Positions 45,351 to 55,456 of a DNA stretch of 64,000 bases are shown in pieces. The first letter of the stretch is position 1. The number at the start of each line of letters is the position of its first letter. The DNA comes from Actinernus sp. WN-2022 (lineage: Eukaryota > Cnidaria > Anthozoa > Actiniaria > Actinernidae). Made by a program: the position numbers and the translations under genes. The notes below the pieces were generated by a model. The model worked only from the letters and a program-made list of their open reading frames with translations. It did not search any database and was not told the origin of the DNA. The stretch spans positions 62,001-126,000 of the forward strand of contig JAOWCC010000271.1 of the NCBI GenBank assembly GCA_030867875.1, in the 5' to 3' direction.

Positions 45351-45704
45351 GCTCCTCTGGTTGCATGTTATAATAATTATTAGATCACACTAGACTTACA
45401 AAATTGGGTTATGTTGAACACAAAATGGAACCATTTGTGGTCATGGCCTCTGAAATTAAATAAATCCTACAGTTGTAATGTAATCTTTGGATATAAATGG
45501 ATCTACATGTATGCAGCAATCCTATAATGTTAAACTTAATCTTGTTCCAGGAACTCAGCCAACATTCTTGTACCAAACAAACCCTTGTAAAATCTCATCT
45601 GTTTTTTTAGCTCGAACCCCTTGCCTTCAAAAAACAATACCACTTTTAATGTCTTTAGTCACTTTCAAGTGAACTGAGGTCATTCTGCAATCAGGCCAAC
45701 TAAA

Positions 45705-45943
45705 TAGGAGATATTGTAGTTGAGTCTACGAATAGCAGTTTCAGCGGTATTGACCCAAACGCCTCACTTCAATGTAATGAAGCGCTATTCAAACTGTGTA
45801 TCTAAATTAGTCGTGCTTGTTTAGGAGGGTGTTGGTGTCGTGTAAGAATGATGGTTTCAATGGCGCTTCATTACATTGAAGTGAGGCGTTCGGGTCAATA
45901 CCGCTGAAACTGCTATTCGTAGACTCAACTACAATATCTCCTA
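45705..45943. repeat. 239-bp palindromic foldback element
   Basis: TAGGAGATATTGTAGTTGAG to CAATGTAATGAAGCGCT is inverted at the right, ending CTCAACTACAATATCTCCTA. Arms are about 80 bp. Partial copies lie at 22482 and 23690-24011. Confidence 0.92.
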
Positions 45944-46626
45944 TTAAGGTTTAATTTTCACTCAAATAATACAACGGATTTCAATGTTTATATTAATACA
46001 TTCGACGCACTTATTTGATACATACATGCTCTCACTTGTTTATCATGGTTTTGAGGTACTGAATCAAATAACTTGGTGCTCTTTCGTATTCCAAATACTT
46101 CAGACTTCGAGAGACTTCAGAAGTGGCTAAATTTGCGCGGTGCACGTTACACTGAAATCGGTTCTAACGTCGTAATCGACGTACTTTTCTGAGCGAAATT
46201 GACAATGCTGCACTTACCTTCGATTCTTGAGGAATCCTGAAGATTGTTATTAAAGAAATAAGAGTTTGATAATGCTAAAAACCATAGCAGTAGACAGAGA
46301 ATTTGTAACAAACAGTCCAACTTCACGTGTAGAAGACGGTTGACGAGTAATATTATACGTACGTACTTTGAGTTTGAGCGCCAAATTAATTGAAAGCGTG
46401 CGTCCCGTGAATCGGATTGGTTACCGAACACGATTACCTGGTATTCTCCGCGACGTGATTGGTTGAAAGTATATTATAATACCCGGATATTGTCAAAGGT
46501 TAATTCGTAACTGATAAACAAGGTTCGCATCTCCATAGTCTAACACGTCCCCACGATGGGAACTACTTCATGTAGCTGCACATAATGTCCCGACACATAG
46601 TGTCTCGAAAGCATCTCCTTATTGGC

Positions 46627-46822
46627 CGAAGTCCCTCCTTTACGCTCCTTAGCCCTCCTTTACGCTCCTTAGCCCTCCTTTACGCTCCTTATCCCTCCTT
46701 TACGCTCCTTAGCCCTCCTTTACGCTCCTTAGCCCTCCTTTACGCTCCTAACCCTCCTTATCCCTCCTTAGCCATCCTTTACGCTCCTTAGCCATCCTTT
46801 ACGCTCCTTAGCCCTCCTTAGT
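46627..46822 (+). repeat. 20-bp tandem array (CCCTCCTTTACGCTCCTTAG)n
   Basis: About nine units with small variants (CCATCCTTTACG, CCCTCCTTATCC). Confidence 0.95.
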
Positions 46823-46849
46823 TTTTTTTATATCCATATTTTATTATTA

Positions 46850-47170
46850 TTTTCAGATAGTTATTGGATAGCCTAGTTTTCTACATTGTACTATCATACA
46901 TGCAGATAGTTTTCGGATAATCTGAAACCTAACTGCAAGAACACAAACCTGGCTAGTCTTTTACTATCCAAATTTTTTATCATCTTCGGATAGTTTTTAG
47001 ATAGGCTAGTTTTCTACTACATTAAATGCAGATAGTTTTCGGATAGGTTTGTGTTGATAGTTTTTAGATAGCCTATCTATTAACTATCTTTGTAACATAT
47101 ACAGTGTAGTTATTAATTAGCCAAAAGGTAGTGAAAGTATAACTGTGGACTATCCGATAAACTGCTCAGA
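46850..47170. repeat. Diffuse ATAGTTTTCGGATAG-type repeat
   Basis: GATAGTTATTGGATAGCCTA, CAGATAGTTTTCGGATAATC, GATAGTTTTTAGATAGCCTA and similar phrases recur at least six times at irregular spacing. Confidence 0.7.
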
Positions 47171-47284
47171 TAGTAAAAATAATTATAGTAAATGTGTGCA
47201 ATTATTTGTGACAACTTAAGCATGTGGATAGGAAATAGATACGACTGTTCATTTTTGTGAAAGTAATCAAGTTTTTCCAAGAAT

Positions 47285-47700
47285 TACCAAAGCTGGAAAA
47301 AGCTTGAATTTCTAAATGTAATATCCATTCCAGGTTATTCGAGCTTTTCCATGAATTACCAAAGCTGGAAAAAGCTGGAATTTCTAGAATGTTAAATAGA
47401 ACCTGTCAGATTCCAGATTATTCATGCTTTTCCAAGTTTACCAAAGCTGGAAAAAGCTGGAATTTCTAGAATGTAATATCCATTCCAGGTTATTCAAGCT
47501 TTTCCATGAATTACCAAAGCTGGAAAAAGCTGGAATTTCTAGAATGTTAAATAGAACCTGTCAGATTCCAGATTATTCAAGATTTTCCAAGATTACCAAA
47601 GCTGGAAAAAGCTGGAATTTCGAGAATGTAATATCCATTCCAGGTCATTCAAGCTTTTTCCAGAAAAACAAAGCTGGAAAAAGCTGGAATTTCTAGAACA
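47285..47700. repeat. ~165-bp higher-order tandem array, right end
   Basis: Units contain ACCAAAGCTGGAAAAAGCTG, GAATTTCTAGAATGT and alternating ATATCCATTCCAGGTTATTC / TAGAACCTGTCAGATTCCAG. It is the complement-type counterpart of the left-end array. Confidence 0.88.
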
Positions 47701-47730
47701 TGAAAAAGCTTGAATTGCTTTGATGCTCAT

Positions 47731-47777
47731 TTCTTGAACATTCTAGAATAATCCCAGAATATTCTAGAATATTCTAG
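47731..47777. promoter_or_regulatory. Heat-shock-element-like motifs, right end
   Basis: TTCTTGAACATTCTAGAA at 47731-47748 and GAATATTCTAGAATATTC at 47757-47774 both fit alternating TTC/GAA blocks with two-base spacers. Confidence 0.6.
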
Positions 47778-48193
47778 CATTCAGACTAAAGCTTGAATCC
47801 TGTTTCACAAGGGCAGGTTTGTTAGTTTTTAACTATTTTGTGCTACCCTCATGAAATAAAAACTTTGTTATTATTATTATTATTATTATTACCCTCCTTT
47901 TGAATCCATGTTTACCCCCTGTACACACCCCTCTGGATAATTACTCCAATTAAATAAATGTCTTTGTCGATTACAATTTATTTTGTGCAATTTAGACTAG
48001 TGAATTAGTACTCTGTAGATGAATAGACAACGGAGCCTGATGGTTTTGATTTATAGTTAACTTCAACGTATTTATGTTAATTGCCAATATCAAAATTATG
48101 GAAGATAGCAGAAAAAAGTGAATATTGACTGTTTTCCCTCTTTGTTGTTTCCTGCCATATTTATAGAGTTGTATAATAAAAGTCCCTTTTAAT

Positions 48194-49219
48194 ATGATAG
48201 GAACCTGGGAACGTATGTGGATGAAAACAAAGGTCGTGGTTTTTAACAAATCTGGACGCAAACTGAATATCAACTGTATCTTTGGTGGAAATAATGTTCC
48301 AGTGGCTCAGTCCTATACATACTTAGGTACAGTTTTAACACCGTCTGGTTCTTTTAAAGTAAATGAGGTAAATTTATATAATAAGGGCTTAAGAGTTCTA
48401 TTCAGCTTATTGAAAGATTTTCATCCACATCATAGAACACCCTTAAAAACTTTTCTTAAACTTTTTAACACTTTGATACGCCCTATTTTGACATATAATT
48501 GTGAAATTTGGGGAGCATATACGAAACGTTATTCGTCATTTATAAAGTTCAAAGAGAAAATATTTTATGCTGAATTAATATGTGAAAAGTTACATCTTAA
48601 AATGTGTAAAATGATACTTGGAGTTAATTCAAAATCAACTACTTCAGCAGTAAGATCTGAACTTGGCATTCTTCCCTTACATATTCCTATGTACGTAACA
48701 TTACTTAAATATCTCGTCCACCTACTTGAACACGATGACAATCCTTTTCTTATCAAAGCGTTGGAAGTTTCTAGTAATTTAAGTAATAATGGTGTATCTT
48801 CTTGGTTTACTACCGTATCTTACTTACTAAAGTTGCTAGATTTTACGTTTACTACTCCCTCATCTCTAGATCCCAAGGAAACCGTTAAAGCTCTAGCAAT
48901 TAAGTTAAAACAATTATATATAAGCAAATGGAATGAAGAGAGAGATGAAATAATTAAGGGCAATAAAAAATCAAAATTAGAATTATATTCAAGAATTAAG
49001 TACATTTACAACTATGAGGATTATCTAAACCAAATTAACGACTTTAAAACGCGCAAATCTGTTACTAAATTAAGATTATCGGCACACACATTTCCAATTG
49101 AATATGGTCGGTACAGCAACATTTCAAGAGAACAAAGACTATGCAACATATGTAGTTCTAATGAAGTTGGAGATGAATTCCACTACCTATTTCAGTGTAG
49201 CCATCCTAAATTGGCCTAA
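48194..49219 (+). pseudogene. LINE reverse transcriptase C-terminal ORF (5'-truncated)
   Basis: This is the longest uninterrupted frame in the window, 341 codons. It starts after the RT catalytic palm: MKTKVVVFNKSGR (the 'K.K.mvf' strand), SYTYLGTVLTPSGSF, then LFNTLIRPILTYNCEIWGAY ('LI.PilLYgcEiWG'), LKMCKMILGVNSKSTTSAVR, and a long helical region. It ends with the zinc-knuckle-like CNICSSNEVGDEFHYLFQCS and a TAA at 49217-49219. The YxDD palm and endonuclease are absent, so it cannot retrotranspose itself. The frame is undamaged, which suggests a recent insertion. Related tails lie at 12790-13420 and 13610-14352. The 3' untranslated region runs to about 49730. Confidence 0.85.
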
Positions 49220-49865
49220 GCTAGATTTTCGAATAATTTATTTCTCATAAATCCATCTTTCTCTTCATTTGATCATACTAGTCTTTATTATTTAATTATA
49301 TTCATTTTGAAATCATTGGTGTTTCCTGCAATTTGATTGGTTAAAAGCAGCAGTGAAATCATACTCTTGATTACAAATTGCACTCCCGCTTCGCGGTCGT
49401 GCAATTTTGTAATCACTCGTATGATTTCAGACCAAATTGCACTCCACTCAGTTCTATTACCATTATCAGTATCGTCTCCATGAATGATAGAACTATATTA
49501 ACGACATACAAGTTGTAATTACATCAGACAAACAATGGAGTTATATGAAGAAATTAGTAGTAAGGTAACCTAATATATCTATGTCTACATATATATTTTT
49601 TTTTTATTTTTTTTATTCTCTGGTTAGTTTTTGTTTTATTTAGTAACATTGTTGTATTCATTGTTGTATACTTATGTCTCAACCAAGAGATAAGGTGAAT
49701 AAACTATATATACTTTGAGATTGACTAATTGGAGGTGGAAATTACCATTTTTGTTTTGCTAATAAGGCTACTGATGTCATACATTAGTGCCTTTAAATAA
49801 ATGAATTCAGATATGTTTGCCCACATAATTTTATCCTGCAAAAGGCCCATTAGATTGATGGATGT

Positions 49866-50010
49866 AGGGCACCCATCAAGTGATTCATAGCTTCCACCTA
49901 GATATAGTATTCTTTATCTTCCTGACTGTGTCATATATCAAACTATTCATGGGGGTGAGTACAATCGATTGAAATTGGCGACGTCGATAGTTGCACGTCT
50001 ATTTTAAAGC
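49866..50010 (+). pseudogene. Inverted relic of gene A's signal-peptide exon
   Basis: The plus strand here reads ATAGTATTCTTTATCTTCCT, GACTGTGTCAT, then ATCAAACTATTCATGGGGGT, GAGTAC and GACGTCGATAGTTGCAC, matching the minus strand at 41060-40940 including the splice donor and intron start. The segment corresponding to the ATG and first codons is deleted, and four bases are inserted after GTGTCAT, so it cannot encode the signal peptide. Homology fades on both sides. It lies about 9 kb upstream of gene A's intact exon in opposite orientation. Confidence 0.85.
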
Positions 50011-50654
50011 TGCGGTAGTACTAGATGTTTGCACCAATACTTTTTTGCTGATTCCGTTGTTTTGTGTGCGATCGCGTTTCTCAGTGAGTTTAGTATTGGT
50101 GTTTGTTGCTCGGGTTACGCGGCGATTTCAAAGAACATTTCACACGGTGTTAGCCACCTCCAAAAGGATGGTATGACACTGTTTACAGTAGTGTTAACGC
50201 CAAGTAAAAAAAACTTCATTGTTACACCAGTGTTACCTTCTAGTGCGACCGTAGCCACTACATGTTTATCTCACCACAAAATATTAATTAAACATTTCCT
50301 CAAACAACTATGTTTTGTGGGTCTGTTGCCTCCTGGGAGGCAAGTATATGATAGGTAGATACAATGTATATGTGGGGCCATGGATACAGAACCAGATTTC
50401 AAAGAAAAAAATGGCTCCAAAATCCAGATTTCCAAGTTATTGAAAGAACGAATCTGGATGTTCTCCCTGTTTGATTATTCTGAATAATCTGTAACCTAGT
50501 AAATGCAACATTCTGATTGGCTAAAACCGTAATTCAACATAATATTTACAAAAAGCAGCCCCAGAAGTTGGAATTATGTTCAACTGAACCAGACCTGGCA
50601 AACCTGGTATCGCAGCACACATCATAAACTGTCCCCTGTGAGCCCGTTCTCTTT

Positions 50655-51785
50655 GAAACAAGAGCCCTCTGGGCTTTCACTCGGGCCACATGAGATTGAA
50701 GATGAAATACATCTTCATTTGAAATCCTCTTAGTAATAACCAAAGGGAAGAATTATTATCTGAATTTAGCTGTCTTTAGGAGTGGCCGGTAGCGGGGTGA
50801 CTTTCATTCAAGGGCACCCAACGAGTACTTTTTGAAATTCGTTTGAAACCAGTTGTCTGCAGCTTATCTAGCCATTTTAAGGCACCTACTATGTCTTTTG
50901 ACGTATTCTAGAAAGCTATTAGCTGTTCGGATTTTCTAGGTGGAAATCGCGTCAACCGAAAATATTATGGCAAAATATTCCCGGCCTACGAATTTGTTAG
51001 TAGTCTAGAACATAACAAGAATTTTCTAGCCCAAGTAACTTCATGTTCCAAAGTTTTGTGGAGGTACGAATTTTTTAGGGATTCTTTTTTCCTGTTCTGA
51101 CTCTATTGAGCAGACGAATTGGGACGTACGAATATTTTAGGGGAAACCTTTTAGTCTCCCTTTTCTTCTATAATTTTCTAGGGATTGAAAACAAATTTTC
51201 TAGCCAGTATTTCAGAAAACAATATTCTAGGGACAATTTTTTCAAATCCGAAAGTTTTAGGCTAACTTACTCTCCCGAACAGCTTTTTAACCGAAAACTT
51301 CGTTGGGTGCCCTTGTTTCATTCTCTGCTCCTCTATCATATATGTAATTTAATATTTTTGTTTTTCTCGTATGTTGACCTTTTAATTTAAACACTACTTA
51401 TTCATGTAACACACGTTTACAATTTAGTCTGCTGTTCTGTTATACTGCAGGTTCCGACTACTAATAGATGATTGTCTCAAATGTATGTTTATATTTGTAC
51501 CATATTATAAGTTGTATCCTGTCCATCCTGTGATGGAGCTAGCTATGTCAATTTGTGTGCCTCTATGTAACTTTATCTGCTGTTCTTGCCATTTAGGAGT
51601 CCATCTTGGTAGTTGTTGGATTAAAGATTATTAACTGAAATGCCTGTTGGTTATCTCTAAATAAAAGCTTTACCCGCATTCCCAAAACTTCAGTCTGCTC
51701 ATTATACTAAAGAACTATAAAGGGAATTGTTGGAAGCCATTAATTTCTCGAACCAAAACCTCGGCCGTGAGAGGTTTCTTGTTTA
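50655..51785. repeat. ~560-bp dispersed repeat, copy 2, interrupted by an insertion
   Basis: Left part 50655-50808 and right part 51323-51785 together match 25898-26460 in inverse orientation. The break coincides with the 507-bp element at 50809-51315. Confidence 0.75.
50809..51315. mobile_element. 507-bp element with CAAGGGCACCCAACGA ends and 7-bp TSD
   Basis: CAAGGGCACCCAACGA at 50809 is inverted at 51300-51315. Direct repeats TTTCATT flank it (50802-50808 and 51316-51322). The interior is rich in TACGAATTTTTTAGG and TTTTCTAGG phrases. It has no transposase. Confidence 0.88.
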
Positions 51786-52929
51786 AGTTTACCTTGAGAG
51801 TTGAATATTGCTTGGGTCATCATAAATTATTCTGTGCTGGCGAGCGACAGTGTTTCTCTCACAATTCAGGAGTTCAGATGTCTTCAGACTTCGATAGACG
51901 GATAGTAACCCATAACTGCTCAACCACAGCATATTGTAACAAATCTCGAGCCTGGTTAACTCTTTTGGGTCCGAGCCTGTAAATATAGGTCCCCTGAGAC
52001 CTATATGAAAAAAATATTGCATCACGTCTAGACATGCTGGAAAGTCGATGTTGCGACATTATGCGAAGGGATGAATGGTTTCAAAGTCAGAGCTATAACA
52101 GGGATCGCTTGACTCTTTCACTATGGAGAAAAGCCCATTTGTTTTGGCGTTCATTTTTGTTTCTCCGATTTTCACGAATTTTAAGGAGCTTAAAATCGGC
52201 TCAAAACATCCTTCCCATTCGCACTTGAAATCAAGAGCAAACACAAAATCAGCACTCAGTCGTTACAGTACCTTCTTTAATCTTTCGAACCACCAGGTTT
52301 GTTTGCACAAAACACACCAAGCGACTGTGAACCGCGCTATTCTTGACACTGCATTTCACTCGACCACATTTACCTGCTCCCACCTCCAATTGCATGCTGG
52401 GTAATGGACAAAAAATCACAAGGGGTCCCCCCCTCTGGGACTTCGGTAGGTTTTTTTTAATAAGACTTTTACCCCTACAACCAAGAGCGGTGATTTGGAC
52501 TCAAGCCGTTGCTTTAAAGTGACAAAAACACATCCTAATAGGTTGAGCAGGGGTAAAAGACTGCCAACTGCAGGATTTCAAGGATTTCAGTGAATAATTT
52601 TTTCCTGTGTCTGAAAGCACAAACACAACCGAAAAACCCTGTGAAATCCCCTCACAAGACCTACTAAAAGCAACCCAAGTACTTTTCAGCCATCCTCAGA
52701 CTTAATGATGTCCTCAAGCTCTCTGACAGTGGCATTTTTCTCCAAAATTAGAGCACATTTCATTGGAAACCCTACAGAAGTTGCAATACCTACCGTCAAC
52801 CAGTTCGTAGAATTCACCCGAATGGCATTGTGGAGAAAGTTTGAGCCCTCGGCTTAAACGGTCAGCAGTATTTAACTGCCCCGGGCTAGCCAAACTTGAA
52901 CTGAGGGGGGAGGGTTGAATTAGCACTCA
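51786..52929. other. No gene recognised
   Basis: Short open frames on both strands overlap each other and show no domain. Confidence 0.35.
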
Positions 52930-53110
52930 GGATTTCACCAATTGAGCTCACACACAATCGGACCCGAAAGAGTTAAAGTAAGTTTAATGAACCAAACAAA
53001 ACACTACACTAGAGCTCTTACACTAGCTCTCACAAAACTGAACGCTCTCTGTCCTCTAACTAACAACAACACGTGCAGCCCCCGTTTCAGAACGAGGCTC
53101 CGACTAGTAC
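52930..53110 (-). repeat. Candidate 3' LTR of the gypsy element
   Basis: On the minus strand a purine tract (GGAGGGGGATAG, about 53120-53107) follows the end of pol. It is followed by TGTACTAGTCGGAGCCTCGT, ending near CGATTGTGTGTGAGCTC. Position and polypurine tract suggest a short LTR of about 180 bp. The second LTR is not in the window. Confidence 0.45.
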
Positions 53111-53166
53111 ACTATCCCCCTCCAAGGGGGACACGTCCCAGTGTCCTTAAACTAAACAAAACAACT

Positions 53167-54340
53167 CTATGTGTCCAAATCATAGTCTTTGGCCCAAGCG
53201 GGGGCCCTCCTAGTTCGGGATGGTCGCCCTGTTGACTCCTGCTGATTGGGTCGACCCTTGTCACTACATGTATCTCCTGCGGAAGGGACATCTGCACTGC
53301 CTGTTGGGGGATTGCCGCCACTTGTTGATGGAACCCTTGGGTTCTTCCGAGCTCCTCCCGGGGGACCTCCACGTCCAGTATCCGTTGTCGACGGAGCCCT
53401 CGGGTTCTTCTGACGTCCTTCCGCGGGACCTCCACTACCAGCTTCCGTTGCCTGTGGTGACCAAGTGTTGCTGAGCCAAGAAGGTACTGCATCACCATGG
53501 TATGGACTAAGACGATCGTGATGTATGACCTTAGGATTCGAGTGAGGGCTCCTCTGGATCCGGTACACGACATCACTTAACCGCTTCAGGACGAGGTAGG
53601 GGCCCTCCCAAGGTCGCTGCAGGCATGGGGATATTTTGACCTTCCTCTTCGGATTGTAGAACCATACCGCATCTCCACGGTTGTAAACGCGCTGGTTGAG
53701 TCTCTGGTTATAGTTCTGTTTCTGCCTGCCACTCTCGATGTTAAGGTGTTCCCGAGCGTATAGGTGTACCCGGGTGATCTTCCTTTGCAGCTCCTGTGCA
53801 TAGTTACTGACATCGTCGCTCTCTTCTGGAGAGCCGAACAGAAGATCTACAGGGAGACGCATTTCTCGGCCAAACATAAGCTCACTTGGGGAACAGCCTG
53901 TAGCCTCGTGTACAGCCGAACGATATGCCATCATGAGGAATGGAAGGTGACAGTCCCAGTCACGCTGGTTCTCATCCACAAACTTGGCGAGCATTGCTTT
54001 CAGGGTACGGTTAAATCGTTCGACCATTCCATCCGACTGTGGTCTCAAGGGCGTGGTCCTTGTTTTGTCCATGCCAAGAAGTATTCCGACCTCATTTAAC
54101 AAGGCGGACTCGAAGTTGCGCCCTTGATCCGAGTGAATCTCCCTGGGCACGCCATACCTAGGGATGAACTCCTCCGCAAGTACTTTCGCTACCGTCTGCG
54201 CCTCCTGGTTGGGTAGGGCGTAAGCCTCGGTTCACTTGGTGAAATAGTCCCCCACTACCAGCACGTACTTGTTCCCGCGATCAGAGGTCCTCAATGGTCC
54301 TGTGATGGCAAAAGCGATTCGTTCAAGCGCTACTCCAACA
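53167..54340 (-). pseudogene. Ty3/gypsy integrase, C-terminal pol (damaged)
   Basis: On the minus strand from 54340: RIAFAITGPL (54325-54295), where the catalytic first Asp of the integrase core is replaced by Ala. Then comes a TGA in place of a Trp codon after YFTK near 54240. Next come HSDQGRNFES (54135; second Asp intact) and DGMVERFNRTLKAML (54030; Glu intact). PSELMFGREMRLPVDLLFGS follows at 53885. The tail has a GPYLVLK chromodomain-less C-terminal strand and a low-complexity PSTTDTGRGG / PSTSGG region. Integrase would insert the DNA copy into the genome; the lost Asp and the stop make this copy dead. Confidence 0.9.
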
Positions 54341-54350
54341 TTGTAGGTGT

Positions 54351-55271
54351 TCATGGAGGCCTTCGGTTTCTTAGGTGGCACATTCGTAGAAGCACAGGTG
54401 TCGCATCGTGTGCACCAGCGCCGTGTGTCCTGTGTATAGCCGTTCCAGTAAAACCGCTCTCGATCTCACACGCGCTAGTGCCTTCTTCAGCCCTAAGTGC
54501 CCCGCTGTTGTGCTGCCGTGCAGCTGCTGAAGCACTAGATTCCTGAATCCCGTGGGAAAGGACTAGCTGCCAGATCACGCTGTCCCCGACCTCAGACTCC
54601 CACTGTCTGTAAAGGATGCCATTCCTCACCGATAGTCGGTCCCACTGGGCCCAGTACGACTTGGCATCTGGACTTTCCTTTACGACCACCTTCCAGTCAG
54701 GGCGTGTTGTACTTTCTTCCTTCCATTCCATAATCTTCGACACGCCCTCATCAGCCATCTGCTCCTTTCGAATGTCTTCTCTAGACCAATGCTCTACCCA
54801 TGTGTCATCCTTAGCCTTCGCAGGGGATTTCCTTGACGCATTACACGTCTTCCTCTCGGCCCCTGTTGTCGACTCTTTATCCTCCTCCCTCTCGCATTTC
54901 CGACACTCCCCGCAGGGCCTTCTCGAAAGGCAGTCAGCATTGCTATGGGAGAAACCTCTTCTGTACTCTATCTCAAACTCAGACATGGAGAGTTCCTCCA
55001 GCCACCGTGCTGTCTGACCATCAGGATTCCGGAAATCCAGGAGCCACTGGAGCGCACCGTGGTCCGTACGGATGAGAAAGCTCTTTCCACATAGGTAGTG
55101 ACGGAAGTTTCGGATCGCGAGGAAGATAAATAACAGTTCTCTTCGTGTCACGCAATAGTCCCGTTCCGACTTCGTCAGGGAGCGACTAAAGTAAGCAATC
55201 ACCTTCTCTTGTCCTTCCTGCTCCTGCGACAAGACAGCACGCACTCCGACGTTGCTCGCATCGGTGTCCAA
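54351..55271 (-). pseudogene. Ty3/gypsy RNase H and integrase zinc-finger region
   Basis: The frame from 55271 reads DTDASNVGVRAVLSQ, the RNase H start with catalytic Asp; then RRELLFIFLAIRNFRHYLCG and IRTDHGALQWLLDFRNPDGQ (a second catalytic Asp), and SNADCLSRRPCGECRKCE. After about 54540 the frame slips, so the His/Cys zinc finger of integrase is readable only in another frame (a C..C pair near 54400). RNase H removes RNA from the DNA-RNA hybrid during reverse transcription. Confidence 0.9.
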
Positions 55272-55456
55272 GATGAACCGGTTTCTGTATTCGGGAACGC
55301 AAGGATAGGTGAAGTCATCAAACTCTTCTTGAGCATCTGAAATGAACGATCACACGCTTCCGTCCAAGTGTAGCGAGCTCCCTTTTCCTGTAGTTGGTAG
55401 AGGGGCTTAACGATGTCAGCGAACCCCTTAACAAACCGTGTTGATTGCAATGTCAT
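55199..55456 (-). pseudogene. Ty3/gypsy RT connection domain, truncated
   Basis: TRFVKGFADIVKPLYQLQEK, then YTWTEACDRSFQMLKKSL and SPILAFPNTET form the RT thumb/connection. A one-base slip near 55270 separates it from RNase H. Upstream of 55456 the element stops abruptly: gag, protease and the RT palm are missing, so the copy is 5'-truncated. Confidence 0.88.

Larger units (their letters stand above)
43644..47813. mobile_element. Candidate 4.17-kb element with 14-bp inverted ends and subterminal arrays
   Basis: CCCTTGTGAAACAG at 43644 is inverted at 47800-47813. Beside each end lies a cluster of TTCTAGAATATTCTAGAA motifs, then arrays built from TTCCAGCTTTTTC on the left and the complementary GAAAAAGCTGGAA on the right, so the ends mirror each other in composition. 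The interior holds no transposase. It contains a SINE-like segment (45062-45350), a palindrome (45705-45943), a 20-bp array (46627-46822) and a GGATAG-rich stretch (46850-47170). I found no target-site duplication. The alternatives are a Helitron-like element or two independent satellite patches. Confidence 0.55.

Noticed and set aside
53112..53576. 154-codon minus-strand frame
   Set aside because: It is an alternative frame of the gypsy pol tail; the frame with the integrase motifs is the real one.
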